From Dyadobacter psychrotolerans (lineage in GTDB: Bacteria > Bacteroidota > Bacteroidia > Cytophagales > Spirosomataceae): a stretch of 64,000 bases of DNA. The notes under the pieces were generated by a model, which had not been told where the DNA came from, did no database searches, and saw nothing but the letters and a program-made list of their open reading frames with translations. This document shows positions 9,269 to 17,672 of the stretch, in pieces; the stretch's first letter is position 1, and each line of letters starts with the position of its first letter. The stretch is taken from assembly GCF_004349265.1 (NCBI RefSeq), contig NZ_SMFL01000008.1:124001-188000 (forward strand), read 5' to 3'. The translations under genes were made by a program, and so were the position numbers.

Positions 9269-11770
9269 ATGGCAGTTAATAAACCCCGGGGAAATACACA
9301 ACGGCAGCAGGAAGAGAAACCCGCGGGATCCCGTTTCCGCTTTTCGATAGATTGGGAAGGCATATTTTCCAGCCCAAAAGGTACTCTGGCATGGGGTATC
9401 TTTTTTATGGTGCTCGGTATTATTATGGAAGCTTCTTTTGTTTCCTATATCTTCACCGGCATTAAAGACCAAAGTATAGTTGACGGGTTAGGACAACAGT
9501 CCATCCGTGATGCAGGCAGGCAAACCCGTAATGTTTTAGGTGTTCTGGGTGCAGCCATTTCCCACATTTTTGTTTATCGCTGGTTTGGTATCAGTGCGAT
9601 TCTACTGCCTGTGATCTCTGTTTTGGGAGGCTGGAAAATTGCTTTTGGAAGAGAGCCTTACTCCCTGACCCGGGTAACAAAAGAAGTTATTTTCTTTCTT
9701 TTATGGGGAAGTACGCTGATGGGTTATGTGATCCTGATGAGCAATATGGAGAGCAACCTCAGCTTGATTTCCGGAGGCCTGGGATATGCGGTAAACGTTT
9801 TTCTTTTCGACTGGCTTAAATGGGGAAGTATCGTTCCGATTCTGTTTGCCCTTTTTGTCTTCTCAGTTTATTTTTATGATGTAAGAGATGTTATTGATAG
9901 CTGGCAAAGCAAATATGACAAGGAAGATGAACCTGTTTTTGAAATGCCGGAGGAAGTTATACCGGCTGTAGAAAAGCCGGAAGAAAAGGAAGCGTTAGTG
10001 GAGACCACTTATGTTTCCGTAGTAAACGATACCTATGACGATACAGACGATCAGACGGAGCTTATTGATGAAGAACCGGAAGAGGAAACAGAGCCTGAAC
10101 CTGAGGTAATCCTGCCTTTGCCGGTTGTGATGCCTGCCCGCCCGGCTGTTCCGGGAGTTCTGGAACTGGAAGTGGAAGATACACTTGTTAAGGAACCGGA
10201 AATATTTGTTGAGGAAGAGGAGGATGTGAACGCCTCTATCCTGCGGGAGTTTGGACAATATGATCCTACACTGGATCTGCCTTCCTATCAGTTTCCCAAC
10301 GTTTCGCTTTTAAACGATGCTGTTGATAATACGCATGAAAAAGTGTCCCAGGAGGAACTGGAAGAGAACAAAACCAAAATTGTTGAGACGCTTGGCAGTT
10401 ATGGGATCAATATCTCCAAAATAAAAGCAACCATCGGGCCGACAGTTACACTTTACGAAATCATTCCGGAAGCAGGTGTCCGTATTTCAAAAATTAAAAA
10501 TCTTGAAGGAGATATCGCACTGAGCCTTGCGGCACTTGGAATACGTATCATTGCGCCAATGCCTGGTCGCGGTACAATTGGTATTGAGGTTCCCAACAAA
10601 AACCGGGAAACGGTTTTTATTCGTTCCGTTTTGTCCAATGAGCGTTTTCAAAAGTCGACGTATGACCTTCCGGTTATTTTAGGTAAAACGATTTCCAACG
10701 AAATCCATATTGCTGATCTGGCCAAAATGCCCCATTTGCTGATGGCAGGTGCAACGGGTCAGGGTAAGTCGGTAGGGCTTAATGTTATCCTGGCTTCGCT
10801 GATTTACAAGAAACATCCGGCAGAGCTGAAATTTGTACTTGTAGATCCTAAAAAAGTAGAATTAACCCTTTTCAATAAGCTGGAAAGGCACTTTCTGGCT
10901 AAACTTCCAAATTCCGGAGAAGCGATTATTACCGATACCAAGAAGGTAATTTTTACACTGAATTCTTTGTGTATCGAAATGGATTCCCGCTACGATTTGT
11001 TGAAGGAAGCATCTGTACGAAACCTGAAAGAATACAATCAGAAATTTGCGCAACGACGTCTTAATCCGGAAAAAGGACATCGTTTCCTGCCGTACATCGT
11101 TCTTGTTATCGATGAGCTTGCAGATTTGATGATGACGGCTGGCAAGGAAGTTGAAACGCCTATTGCCCGTTTGGCGCAACTTGCCCGTGCGGTTGGGATT
11201 CACCTGGTTGTTGCAACACAGCGCCCATCGGTGAAGGTTATTACGGGTTTGATCAAGGCCAACTTTCCGGCCCGTCTGTCTTTCCGTGTAACTTCCAGTA
11301 TCGATTCGCGGACCATTTTGGACGCAGGTGGAGCGGAACAATTGGTTGGACAGGGTGATATGCTTTTATCCATTAACTCAGAAGTGATCCGTTTGCAGTG
11401 CCCGTTTATTGATACCCGGGAAATTGAGGATGTCTGTGATTTCATCGGATCGCAGCGTGGTTATGACGATGCATATGCACTTCCTGAATATGAGGGTGAA
11501 GACGGTGCAGAAGGTAAAAGTGAAGTCAATGTAGATGATTTTGATGGATTACTGCCTGACGCTGCCCGTTTGATCGTTACCCATCAACAGGGCAGTACAT
11601 CGCTTATCCAGCGCAAAATGAAACTTGGATACAACCGGGCAGGACGTATTATGGATCAGCTCGAGTCAATTGGTGTCGTCGGACCGTTCACCGGAAGTAA
11701 GGCAAGAGATGTGATGTTCATGGACCTAAGCAGCCTTGATGATCATCTCCGCAATATGGGCATCAGCTGA
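9269..11770 (+). CDS. ftsK: DNA translocase FtsK/SpoIIIE
   Basis: 833 residues. The N-terminal ~200 residues hold several membrane helices (from about residue 40); an acidic Glu/Pro-rich linker follows (about 215-330). The motor domain has Walker A GATGQGKSVGLN (about 492-503) and Walker B IVLVIDELADLMM (about 610-622), then VATQRPS. The last ~65 residues form the gamma winged-helix domain that reads polar DNA sequences (LIVTHQQGSTSLIQRKMKLG). It sits at the division septum and pumps chromosome termini apart before XerCD recombination. It is followed by lolA on the same strand 138 bp later, an arrangement I recall from other Bacteroidota. Confidence 0.95.
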   Translation: MAVNKPRGNTQRQQEEKPAGSRFRFSIDWEGIFSSPKGTLAWGIFFMVLGIIMEASFVSYIFTGIKDQSIVDGLGQQSIRDAGRQTRNVLGVLGAAISHIFVYRWFGISAILLPVISVLGGWKIAFGREPYSLTRVTKEVIFFLLWGSTLMGYVILMSNMESNLSLISGGLGYAVNVFLFDWLKWGSIVPILFALFVFSVYFYDVRDVIDSWQSKYDKEDEPVFEMPEEVIPAVEKPEEKEALVETTYVSVVNDTYDDTDDQTELIDEEPEEETEPEPEVILPLPVVMPARPAVPGVLELEVEDTLVKEPEIFVEEEEDVNASILREFGQYDPTLDLPSYQFPNVSLLNDAVDNTHEKVSQEELEENKTKIVETLGSYGINISKIKATIGPTVTLYEIIPEAGVRISKIKNLEGDIALSLAALGIRIIAPMPGRGTIGIEVPNKNRETVFIRSVLSNERFQKSTYDLPVILGKTISNEIHIADLAKMPHLLMAGATGQGKSVGLNVILASLIYKKHPAELKFVLVDPKKVELTLFNKLERHFLAKLPNSGEAIITDTKKVIFTLNSLCIEMDSRYDLLKEASVRNLKEYNQKFAQRRLNPEKGHRFLPYIVLVIDELADLMMTAGKEVETPIARLAQLARAVGIHLVVATQRPSVKVITGLIKANFPARLSFRVTSSIDSRTILDAGGAEQLVGQGDMLLSINSEVIRLQCPFIDTREIEDVCDFIGSQRGYDDAYALPEYEGEDGAEGKSEVNVDDFDGLLPDAARLIVTHQQGSTSLIQRKMKLGYNRAGRIMDQLESIGVVGPFTGSKARDVMFMDLSSLDDHLRNMGIS

Positions 11771-11908
11771 CCCTCATCTTTGTACCAATTCTTTTGATAG
11801 TCAATTTATCGCTTTAAACCATCCTATTCTTGTTTGGTCTAAAATTTGTAATAATTTATTTTAACAGAATACCCGTTAATTAACCTGCTAAGAACCAAAT
11901 TGTTTGTT

Positions 11909-12559
11909 ATGAGAAAAATAAAAATTTCAATCCTTCTGCTGGCGGTTTCAGTTTTTCTGACTGTTGCTTCGTTTGAGACCCGCGCACAGGGTGATAAAAA
12001 AGCTACGGCGATTCTGGATGCTATGAGCAGCAAATACCAAAAAGTGAAATCCTTCAAAGCACTGTTTACTTACACACCGGAAGGCGGAAAACCTCTTAAA
12101 GGCGATGTGACAACAAAAGGTACCAAGTTTCGTTTGAAAATGGCGGGGCAGGAAATTTACAATGATGGTAAACTGATGGCGACCTATATCAAAGAAACCA
12201 ACGAAGTGAATTATCAGGATTTCGATCCGACAGCTTCGGGTGACCTTGATCCGACCAAAATATACTCGGCCTACAAAAAAGGGTTTAAATATGTTTTTGT
12301 AGATGAGAAAAAAGTAGGAGCGCAAGTTCTGGAAACCGTAGAACTGACACCCACCAACAAAAACAGCCAGGTGAGCAAAGTACAGATTCAGGTTAATAAA
12401 GCTGATAAGTCCATCAACAACTGGAAGATTTTCCAGAAAAATGGTGAAAAAGTGACTTATAAACTGGATCAGTTTCAGCCGGATGTAGCCGTTGCCGATA
12501 ATTTTTTCACTTTCAATGCCAAACAATATCCTGGTGTTGAAGTGGTTGATTTGAGATAA
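11909..12559 (+). CDS. lolA: outer-membrane lipoprotein carrier protein LolA
   Basis: About 216 residues. The frame begins at an ATG at 11900, but the ATG at 11909 gives the cleaner signal peptide (MRKIKISILLLAVSVFLTVA). The mature part starts GDKKATAILDAMSSKYQKVKSFKALF and continues with alternating beta strands, the LolA half-barrel that carries lipoproteins across the periplasm to the outer membrane. The phrase FDPTASGDLDPTKIYSAYKKGFKY is typical of Bacteroidota LolA. LolB is normally absent in this phylum. A strong hairpin terminator follows. Confidence 0.88.
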   Translation: MRKIKISILLLAVSVFLTVASFETRAQGDKKATAILDAMSSKYQKVKSFKALFTYTPEGGKPLKGDVTTKGTKFRLKMAGQEIYNDGKLMATYIKETNEVNYQDFDPTASGDLDPTKIYSAYKKGFKYVFVDEKKVGAQVLETVELTPTNKNSQVSKVQIQVNKADKSINNWKIFQKNGEKVTYKLDQFQPDVAVADNFFTFNAKQYPGVEVVDLR

Positions 12560-12570
12560 TTCTCAAACCA

Positions 12571-12620
12571 GCATAAAAAAAACAGGTCAATGCTAACGCG
12601 CTGACCTGTTTTTTTTATGC
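12571..12620. terminator. bidirectional intrinsic terminator between lolA and a convergent gene
   Basis: Two 19-nt arms (12571-12589 and 12602-12620) are perfect reverse complements around a 12-nt loop. Each arm carries an A8 or T8 tract, so the hairpin is followed by a U run whichever strand is read. It serves lolA on the plus strand and the oxidoreductase gene on the minus strand. Confidence 0.9.
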
Positions 12621-12631
12621 CCTGATATTTT

Positions 12632-14023
12632 TTACTTCTTCTCCTTTGCCTGTTTAAGCGCAAGTGTTGTTGTGTAATATTTGGCGATCATATTCGGAAC
12701 TTCCCATTCAGGTAATTTGCCCGCTTTCAGGTATTCCATGTATTTATTTGCAACCTGAGCAAAGTGTGACTCGTGGCCTGTATCATATTTCGCAGGAATC
12801 GTTATTTCCCATCCGGCAGCATTTTTCTTTAATTCAATACCCGGAAATTTCTCCTGAACAGACTTAAAGCCGGTAGCAAGCGCATCTTCGTAAGCTTTGC
12901 TTTTGTCAGTGCTTTCGATGTACAATACGGGTTTGTATTTCTGATCTTTACCCTGGCGTACGATCAGGTTTGCTTTTGAACCTTTCATGATCGAGTAATG
13001 CGTGTCGCCGGTTCCTTCAGGTGCCTGAAAATTCCAGATAACGGAAACTTTTGCATGAACACCTTTTAATGTATAATTCAGTTCACCGTTCGAATAAACA
13101 TTCAAAGTAGTGTCTTTTACATCCTTTTTAAGAAATTCAGGATAAGTATCGCTTTTTGTCACCAGCTTAAACTGAGAAGGAGTAATTTGTGTTGCGGAAC
13201 GCTTGGTAGACAACAGTTTAATGTCATTTTTGTAATCCAGAGAAACATTTGGAAAACAGCTCCATTGAACCAGATCAACAAGGTGAGTTGTTACATCCAC
13301 CATTCCTTCACCCTGCTGATTAACATCAAAAAACCAGGTCGGGCGTACCAGTGCTTCTCCTGAAATGTACTTGAAGAAGTGGTGAACACTTTCCTTTACA
13401 ACGGATGGATTCGCTGGTGTTCCTTTTTGTAATTCACCAAAAATATCCGGAAGTAAAGCAAGTTCACGCTGAAGCGTATTGGTGATCTCATAACGTTCAG
13501 TCATGATGTCGTACAAAAGTACTTTGTTTTTTTCTGCACTGGTGAATGCTTCCTGCAATTTATCAAAACCTGCTGCGTCAATCGCCATCGGTTTGTCTGC
13601 AAGTACATTTAATCCTGCATCCACCGATTTTTTAATGAAGTCTGTTTTTTTCTGATTGTTCCCGGCCAGTACCACTACATTACCTTTCTTTTCGGAAATC
13701 ATCTTGTCAAAAAAGTCGGTACCTGTGTACACTTCTTCTTTCCAGTGTGTCGGATCTTCAGGGCGGGTATTATATTTTTCAATTTTGTCAAGATACGCTT
13801 TTACGTCCGGACCTTCGGAAGCATATACGTGGACAACAGAATCAACATCTCCATACATGGATTTTTGAACCAAAGCAGCATGAAAATGACCCGGTTCTAC
13901 CACAATAAGGCTCAGCGGCTTTTTCGACTCACCTGTCCCTTCTGCTTCTTCTTTTTTTTGATTACATCCCTGGTTCAATGCAAGTATGCCCGTTAGAGCG
14001 ATCATAAACAGTTTTCCCTTCAT
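12632..14023 (-). CDS. lipoprotein-type Gfo/Idh/MocA family oxidoreductase
   Basis: 463 residues. The start gives a lipoprotein signal peptide with lipobox LNQGC (Cys about 20), so the product should be anchored in a membrane facing the periplasm. The body has the Rossmann-like N-terminus (LIVVEPGHFHAALVQ), NVLADKPMA, which is the conserved EKP/DKP segment of the family, and the Bacteroidota-type oxidoreductase C-terminal domain (VHHFFKYISGEALVRPTWFFDV, VDVTTHLVDLVQW). Members act on sugars with NAD(P). A lipidated member is biochemically odd unless the cofactor is tightly bound. It is last in the minus-strand amino-sugar block, 150 bp after the nagB-like gene. Confidence 0.8.
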   Translation of the reverse strand: MKGKLFMIALTGILALNQGCNQKKEEAEGTGESKKPLSLIVVEPGHFHAALVQKSMYGDVDSVVHVYASEGPDVKAYLDKIEKYNTRPEDPTHWKEEVYTGTDFFDKMISEKKGNVVVLAGNNQKKTDFIKKSVDAGLNVLADKPMAIDAAGFDKLQEAFTSAEKNKVLLYDIMTERYEITNTLQRELALLPDIFGELQKGTPANPSVVKESVHHFFKYISGEALVRPTWFFDVNQQGEGMVDVTTHLVDLVQWSCFPNVSLDYKNDIKLLSTKRSATQITPSQFKLVTKSDTYPEFLKKDVKDTTLNVYSNGELNYTLKGVHAKVSVIWNFQAPEGTGDTHYSIMKGSKANLIVRQGKDQKYKPVLYIESTDKSKAYEDALATGFKSVQEKFPGIELKKNAAGWEITIPAKYDTGHESHFAQVANKYMEYLKAGKLPEWEVPNMIAKYYTTTLALKQAKEKK

Positions 14024-14118
14024 TTGATTTTTGTTATAAGTCAGCGGCTGTATGTTAATAACGGATTGAGATTACAATTTTACTCTATTTTTTTCGGCCA
14101 ATTCTAATTTTTTGCGTC

Positions 14119-14141
14119 CAAACGGTTTCCGATAACGTTTG
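14119..14141. promoter_or_regulatory. inverted repeat between nagB-like and oxidoreductase genes
   Basis: CAAACG (14119-14124) and CGTTTG (14136-14141) are inverted around an 11-nt spacer that includes CGATAACG, a string reminiscent of LacI-family half-sites. It lies about 96 bp upstream of the oxidoreductase start at 14023. It is a weak candidate operator without a second copy. Confidence 0.2.
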
Positions 14142-14172
14142 AAGAAAACCGTAAAAATGAATATTTGTAATA

Positions 14173-14949
14173 TCAGGCCTGACTATACGACGAGATTTCA
14201 CCCAACTTCCCTGAACTGTCCTTATCAATAAACAAGGTGATACCGTGATGTTTTCGTAAAATGGTAGATGGGAACTGTTCGCTGATATCTTCTGCAACCG
14301 TGTTTAAAATGGCCTGTGCTTTTTTCTCACCCGGGACGATACAGTAACCATGTTTGGCTTTTAATAGAGAAGGAATTGTCAGGGTAATGGCATCTTCAGG
14401 AACTTCTTCAAGCGATTCAAAACATTTATCATTAACCTGCTGCTGACGACTCGCTAAGTCTAGCGCAACTTTTTTTACTAAAAGCGGATCATTAAAATCT
14501 GCAACGTGCGGATCATTAAACGCGATATGACCATTTTCTCCAATTCCCAAACAGACAATATCGGTGGGATATTCCGTAAGCAGCTTTGCATAACGTTTGC
14601 ACTCTTCCTCAATATCGGGAGCGTTACCGTTGATATAGAAAACCTTATTTACGTCAACTTTATCAAATAAATTAACTTTAAGAAAATTGCCGAAATTCTG
14701 TGGCGCGTCAGCGGGAAGACCAACATATTCGTCCATGTGGAATGCATTTATTTTCTCCCAATTTATACCTTCTGCTACCGACAACGCTGCAAGAAATTCA
14801 TTTTGAGAAGGAGCCGAGGCAAAAATTATATTGACATAATCCTGATTTTTCTGTAATTCCCGGATCTTTTCAGCTGCTTTTGCTCCTGATGCTGCACCCA
14901 TTTCCTCCCGGGTTTTAAAAATCAGAATGTCTAGATTGTCAACTTTCAT
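14173..14949 (-). CDS. nagB: glucosamine-6-phosphate deaminase / isomerase family protein (NagB-like)
   Basis: 258 residues, close to the length of single-domain NagB. The family converts glucosamine 6-phosphate to fructose 6-phosphate and ammonia. It shows NIIFASAPSQNEFLAAL (phosphate loop, about 40-55), FHMDEYVGLPADAPQNFG (active-site region with Asp/Glu), and CLGIGENGHIAFNDP (about 133-147, the catalytic His motif). The late VPGEKKAQAI fits as well. It lies 77 bp downstream of nagA and shares its transcription direction, which supports the amino-sugar assignment over 6-phosphogluconolactonase. The divergent sequence leaves some doubt about the exact substrate. Confidence 0.85.
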   Translation of the reverse strand: MKVDNLDILIFKTREEMGAASGAKAAEKIRELQKNQDYVNIIFASAPSQNEFLAALSVAEGINWEKINAFHMDEYVGLPADAPQNFGNFLKVNLFDKVDVNKVFYINGNAPDIEEECKRYAKLLTEYPTDIVCLGIGENGHIAFNDPHVADFNDPLLVKKVALDLASRQQQVNDKCFESLEEVPEDAITLTIPSLLKAKHGYCIVPGEKKAQAILNTVAEDISEQFPSTILRKHHGITLFIDKDSSGKLGEISSYSQA

Positions 14950-15026
14950 GTGTTGTGTTGTTTAAATTTTAACGCGGAGTTCTCAGGGTTACACGATCTG
15001 ACGCGGAGCCTGCTTTGTTTTATTAA

Positions 15027-16208
15027 TTAAAATTTGCTGTCATAGACTAACCGGCCGCCTACAAAGGTTTTTTCTACCCGTATATTTTCATCAAAAATGA
15101 TGATGTCGGCATCTTTTCCTGCAACAAGCGAACCTTTGCTGTTTTCTACTTTCATTATTCTTGCAGGCGTTGCCGTGATCATGCGTACGGCATCAAGAAG
15201 CGAAACATCGGCCATTTGAATCATGGTTCTTACAAGTCGGTCGGAGGTAGAAACACTTCCTGCAAAAGAGGAGCGGTCGGGCAGCTTGGCTACGCCGTCT
15301 TCTACAATGACTTTTAAGCCGGTTTTTAACGGCCCCAAAACGCTTTCGCCTTCCGGCATACCCGCAGCCCGCATGGCATCGGTGATCAAAGCAGTTTTGT
15401 CGGCTCCTTTAATTTTGTAAATCAGTTTTAACAAAGGTGCGGGCAGATGTACACCATCAGCGATAATTTCTACATCCATATCCAAAAGAAAAGCGCTTTC
15501 AATAGTTCCTGCAAAACGGAAGGCATTTCTGCGCGTCACACCCGACATGGCCGAGTACAGGTGCGTTGCCAAAGTGTATCCATTTTCATAAGCATCAAGC
15601 ACTTCTTCGTAGATCGCATCAGTATGTGCCACCGCTGCCAAAATACCTTTTTCATGTAACCTTTTACCAAAAGTTATTGCACCCGGTAATTCCGGCGCTG
15701 CACTCCATCGGGTAATAGAATTAGAGTAGGCAAGTACTTCCTCATATTCAGCCGGATCGGGGTTTCGGATGTAACGCGGATCCTGGGCACCACGCTGGCT
15801 GAGTGCAAAATAGGGACCTTCCAGATGCATGCCCAGGAATTGGGCACCTTTCAGGTTATGTTTATTTGCTGTTTCGTAAATATCCAGGGTCTTTAACAAA
15901 TCCTCTTTTTCACTGGTGAGGGTGGTTGGTACCATGGCCGTTGTTCCGTAGCGGGCGTGTATTTCTGCAATTTTTAAAAATGCTTCTTCCGTTCCGTCCA
16001 TAAAATCATATCCGCCGCCGCCGTGAATGTGCAGGTCGATAAACCCGGGAGATATATACTTCCCTCCGGCATCGATGAGCGTTGCATCCGGGAAATCCAG
16101 GTCTCCTTCCTTTACCGCTACTATTTTGCCATTTTCAACCAAGACAGTTCCATTGCGGATATACCGGTAGGGTGTAATGATTGTTCCGTTGGTTATTTTT
16201 AGCTTCAT
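15027..16208 (-). CDS. nagA: N-acetylglucosamine-6-phosphate deacetylase
   Basis: 393 residues. A metal-dependent amidohydrolase that removes acetate from GlcNAc 6-phosphate, feeding the NagB-like enzyme downstream. Seen: GFIDLHIHGGGGYDFMDG (about 57-74, the first metal-binding His pair), MHLEGPYF (about 127-134, metal-binding Glu), AAVAHTDAIYEE, YTLATHLYSAMSGVTRRNA, and LITDAM (catalytic Asp). The C-terminus closes the beta-sandwich (AGKDADIIIFDENIRVEKTFVGGRLVYD). It lies 65 bp after the transporter gene, with a GCTAA-type repeat in the gap. Confidence 0.95.
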   Translation of the reverse strand: MKLKITNGTIITPYRYIRNGTVLVENGKIVAVKEGDLDFPDATLIDAGGKYISPGFIDLHIHGGGGYDFMDGTEEAFLKIAEIHARYGTTAMVPTTLTSEKEDLLKTLDIYETANKHNLKGAQFLGMHLEGPYFALSQRGAQDPRYIRNPDPAEYEEVLAYSNSITRWSAAPELPGAITFGKRLHEKGILAAVAHTDAIYEEVLDAYENGYTLATHLYSAMSGVTRRNAFRFAGTIESAFLLDMDVEIIADGVHLPAPLLKLIYKIKGADKTALITDAMRAAGMPEGESVLGPLKTGLKVIVEDGVAKLPDRSSFAGSVSTSDRLVRTMIQMADVSLLDAVRMITATPARIMKVENSKGSLVAGKDADIIIFDENIRVEKTFVGGRLVYDSKF

Positions 16209-16216
16209 GAATTGGC

Positions 16217-16249
16217 GGTTAGCTGTGGGCTTTTAGCAATTAGCTTTTG
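16217..16249 (-). repeat. GCTAA-rich intergenic repeat, copy a
   Basis: On the minus strand this reads AAGCTAATTGCTAA followed by AAGCCCACAGCTAAC. Over 29 nt it matches the element at 54379-54406 at 25 positions. It lies 9 bp before the nagA start codon, between two genes of one operon. Confidence 0.55.
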
Positions 16250-16273
16250 ATGTGTTAGATTGATTCATTAGAA

Positions 16274-17590
16274 TCACCATTTTCGTAGTTTATGTCCTTT
16301 TACAGCATAAAAAACGAGATAAAGATAACAGGGGAAAAGCACCCAATAAGCTTGACGCAAATCGTAAACGTCGGCAAAATGTCCGTAGAAAAGTGGCATG
16401 ATCGCATTTCCGCAAAGCCCCATAATCATGATTGAAGCCCCAAGTTTGGTAAAGCGCCCCAGATCATCCAGCGCCAGAGGCCAGATACCTGCCCAAACCA
16501 GCGAATTGGCAAGACCAAGAAGCACTACGAACCAAATGGAAACATCAGTTTGGTGACCAAGAAATGTAAATTCCCCTTTGGTGAAAATGATAAGTAAAGT
16601 AAATACGGTACCTAGAATTGTGCAGATTCGTAACGCATTAACCTGACTGATGAATTTAGGAATTACTGTAATCCCGATCAGGTAACCGCAGATGGTGCAG
16701 AATAGGGTATAAGAGGGAAATACTTTTGCTTCCAGTAATCCAATTCCCATAGATCCTGCATAACCGATAATCGTGTCGATGGCAATTACCTGTGTGCCAA
16801 CATGAAGAAAAATTGCTAAGGCGCCGAGAATTAAATGCGGAAACTGAAAAATACTTGTTTTGCCCGCATTTGCAGTTGCCAGACTTTCATCTTCATGTTC
16901 GGTGTCTATTTCGGGAAGTGGCGAGCGGTAAACCAGAATTCCAAGGATAAAAAGGAAACTGCCAAGGCCGATATAGGGATTGATCACTCTGCGTATCAGT
17001 TCGTCCAGAGCAGAACTTCTTTCCACATCGGTCATGGAGCTGAGCTGAGCGAAAAGATCTGTATCGGTCGGTCTCAGAATGACTGCTGCGAAAACAATCG
17101 GAGATAAAATTCCGGCTGCCTTATTACAGATTCCCATGATACTGATCCGCTGTGCAGCCCGGTTTTTAGGTCCCAGAATGGTGATATAAGGATTGGCGGC
17201 AGTCTGTAAAATGGCAAGGCCAATACCGATCGTGAAAAGTCCCAAAAGAAAAATTTCATATGTTCGGGTCATGGCAGCTGGCACAAAAATAAACGCCCCC
17301 AAAGCCATTGCCCAGAAGCCAAACATCATTCCCTTCTTAAAACCCACCGCTCTAAGCAGATACGAAGAAGGTACGGACATTACAAAATAGGCGATGTAAA
17401 AAGCAAAGGCAACCAGATATGCTTGAAAACTAGTGAGTTCGCAGGCGATTTTAAAATACGGAATCAGGATGGAGTTGACCCACGAAACAAAACCGAAAAT
17501 AAAAAACATCAGCCCGATCAGTAAGATAGACAGCATGGTTTGCCCTTTGGTCAGGGTTTCGACTTTGATTGCGGCGGACGCAGTTTTCAT
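16274..17590 (-). CDS. MFS sugar transporter, FucP/NagP-like
   Basis: 438 residues with about 12 hydrophobic segments and FucP-family marks (MFFIFGFVSWVNSILIPYFK, LQTAANPYITILGPKNRAAQRIS). It is an inner-membrane proton symporter of the fucose/glucose/galactose permease family. Its place between two oxidoreductases and nagA suggests N-acetylglucosamine (the role of NagP in other bacteria) or a related amino sugar. A charged loop (TEHEDESLATANAGK, about 230-245) divides the two six-helix halves. It lies 82 bp downstream of the oxidoreductase gene, with a two-hairpin repeat in between. Confidence 0.85.
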   Translation of the reverse strand: MKTASAAIKVETLTKGQTMLSILLIGLMFFIFGFVSWVNSILIPYFKIACELTSFQAYLVAFAFYIAYFVMSVPSSYLLRAVGFKKGMMFGFWAMALGAFIFVPAAMTRTYEIFLLGLFTIGIGLAILQTAANPYITILGPKNRAAQRISIMGICNKAAGILSPIVFAAVILRPTDTDLFAQLSSMTDVERSSALDELIRRVINPYIGLGSFLFILGILVYRSPLPEIDTEHEDESLATANAGKTSIFQFPHLILGALAIFLHVGTQVIAIDTIIGYAGSMGIGLLEAKVFPSYTLFCTICGYLIGITVIPKFISQVNALRICTILGTVFTLLIIFTKGEFTFLGHQTDVSIWFVVLLGLANSLVWAGIWPLALDDLGRFTKLGASIMIMGLCGNAIMPLFYGHFADVYDLRQAYWVLFPCYLYLVFYAVKGHKLRKW

Positions 17591-17609
17591 TTATATCGGG
17601 GTCAAGGGT

Positions 17610-17670
17610 TGGTAGTAGCAACAGTCCCGAAGGGACCAATTTGAATAGCCCCGGATGAAGCCCGGGAGCG
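17610..17670 (-). repeat. two-hairpin intergenic repeat-like element
   Basis: Two small stems stand side by side: GTCCC/GGGAC (17624-17628 with 17632-17636) and CCCGG/CCGGG (17650-17654 with 17662-17666), joined by an AT-rich spacer. From memory, similar paired hairpins recur between genes in many Bacteroidota genomes; I cannot confirm copy number here. Confidence 0.5.
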
Positions 17671-17672
17671 AA

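Noticed and set aside
10862..11341. 159-codon minus-strand open frame
   Set aside because: Antisense to the FtsK motor domain.
11948..12526. 192-codon minus-strand open frame
   Set aside because: Antisense to lolA, whose protein has clear family features.
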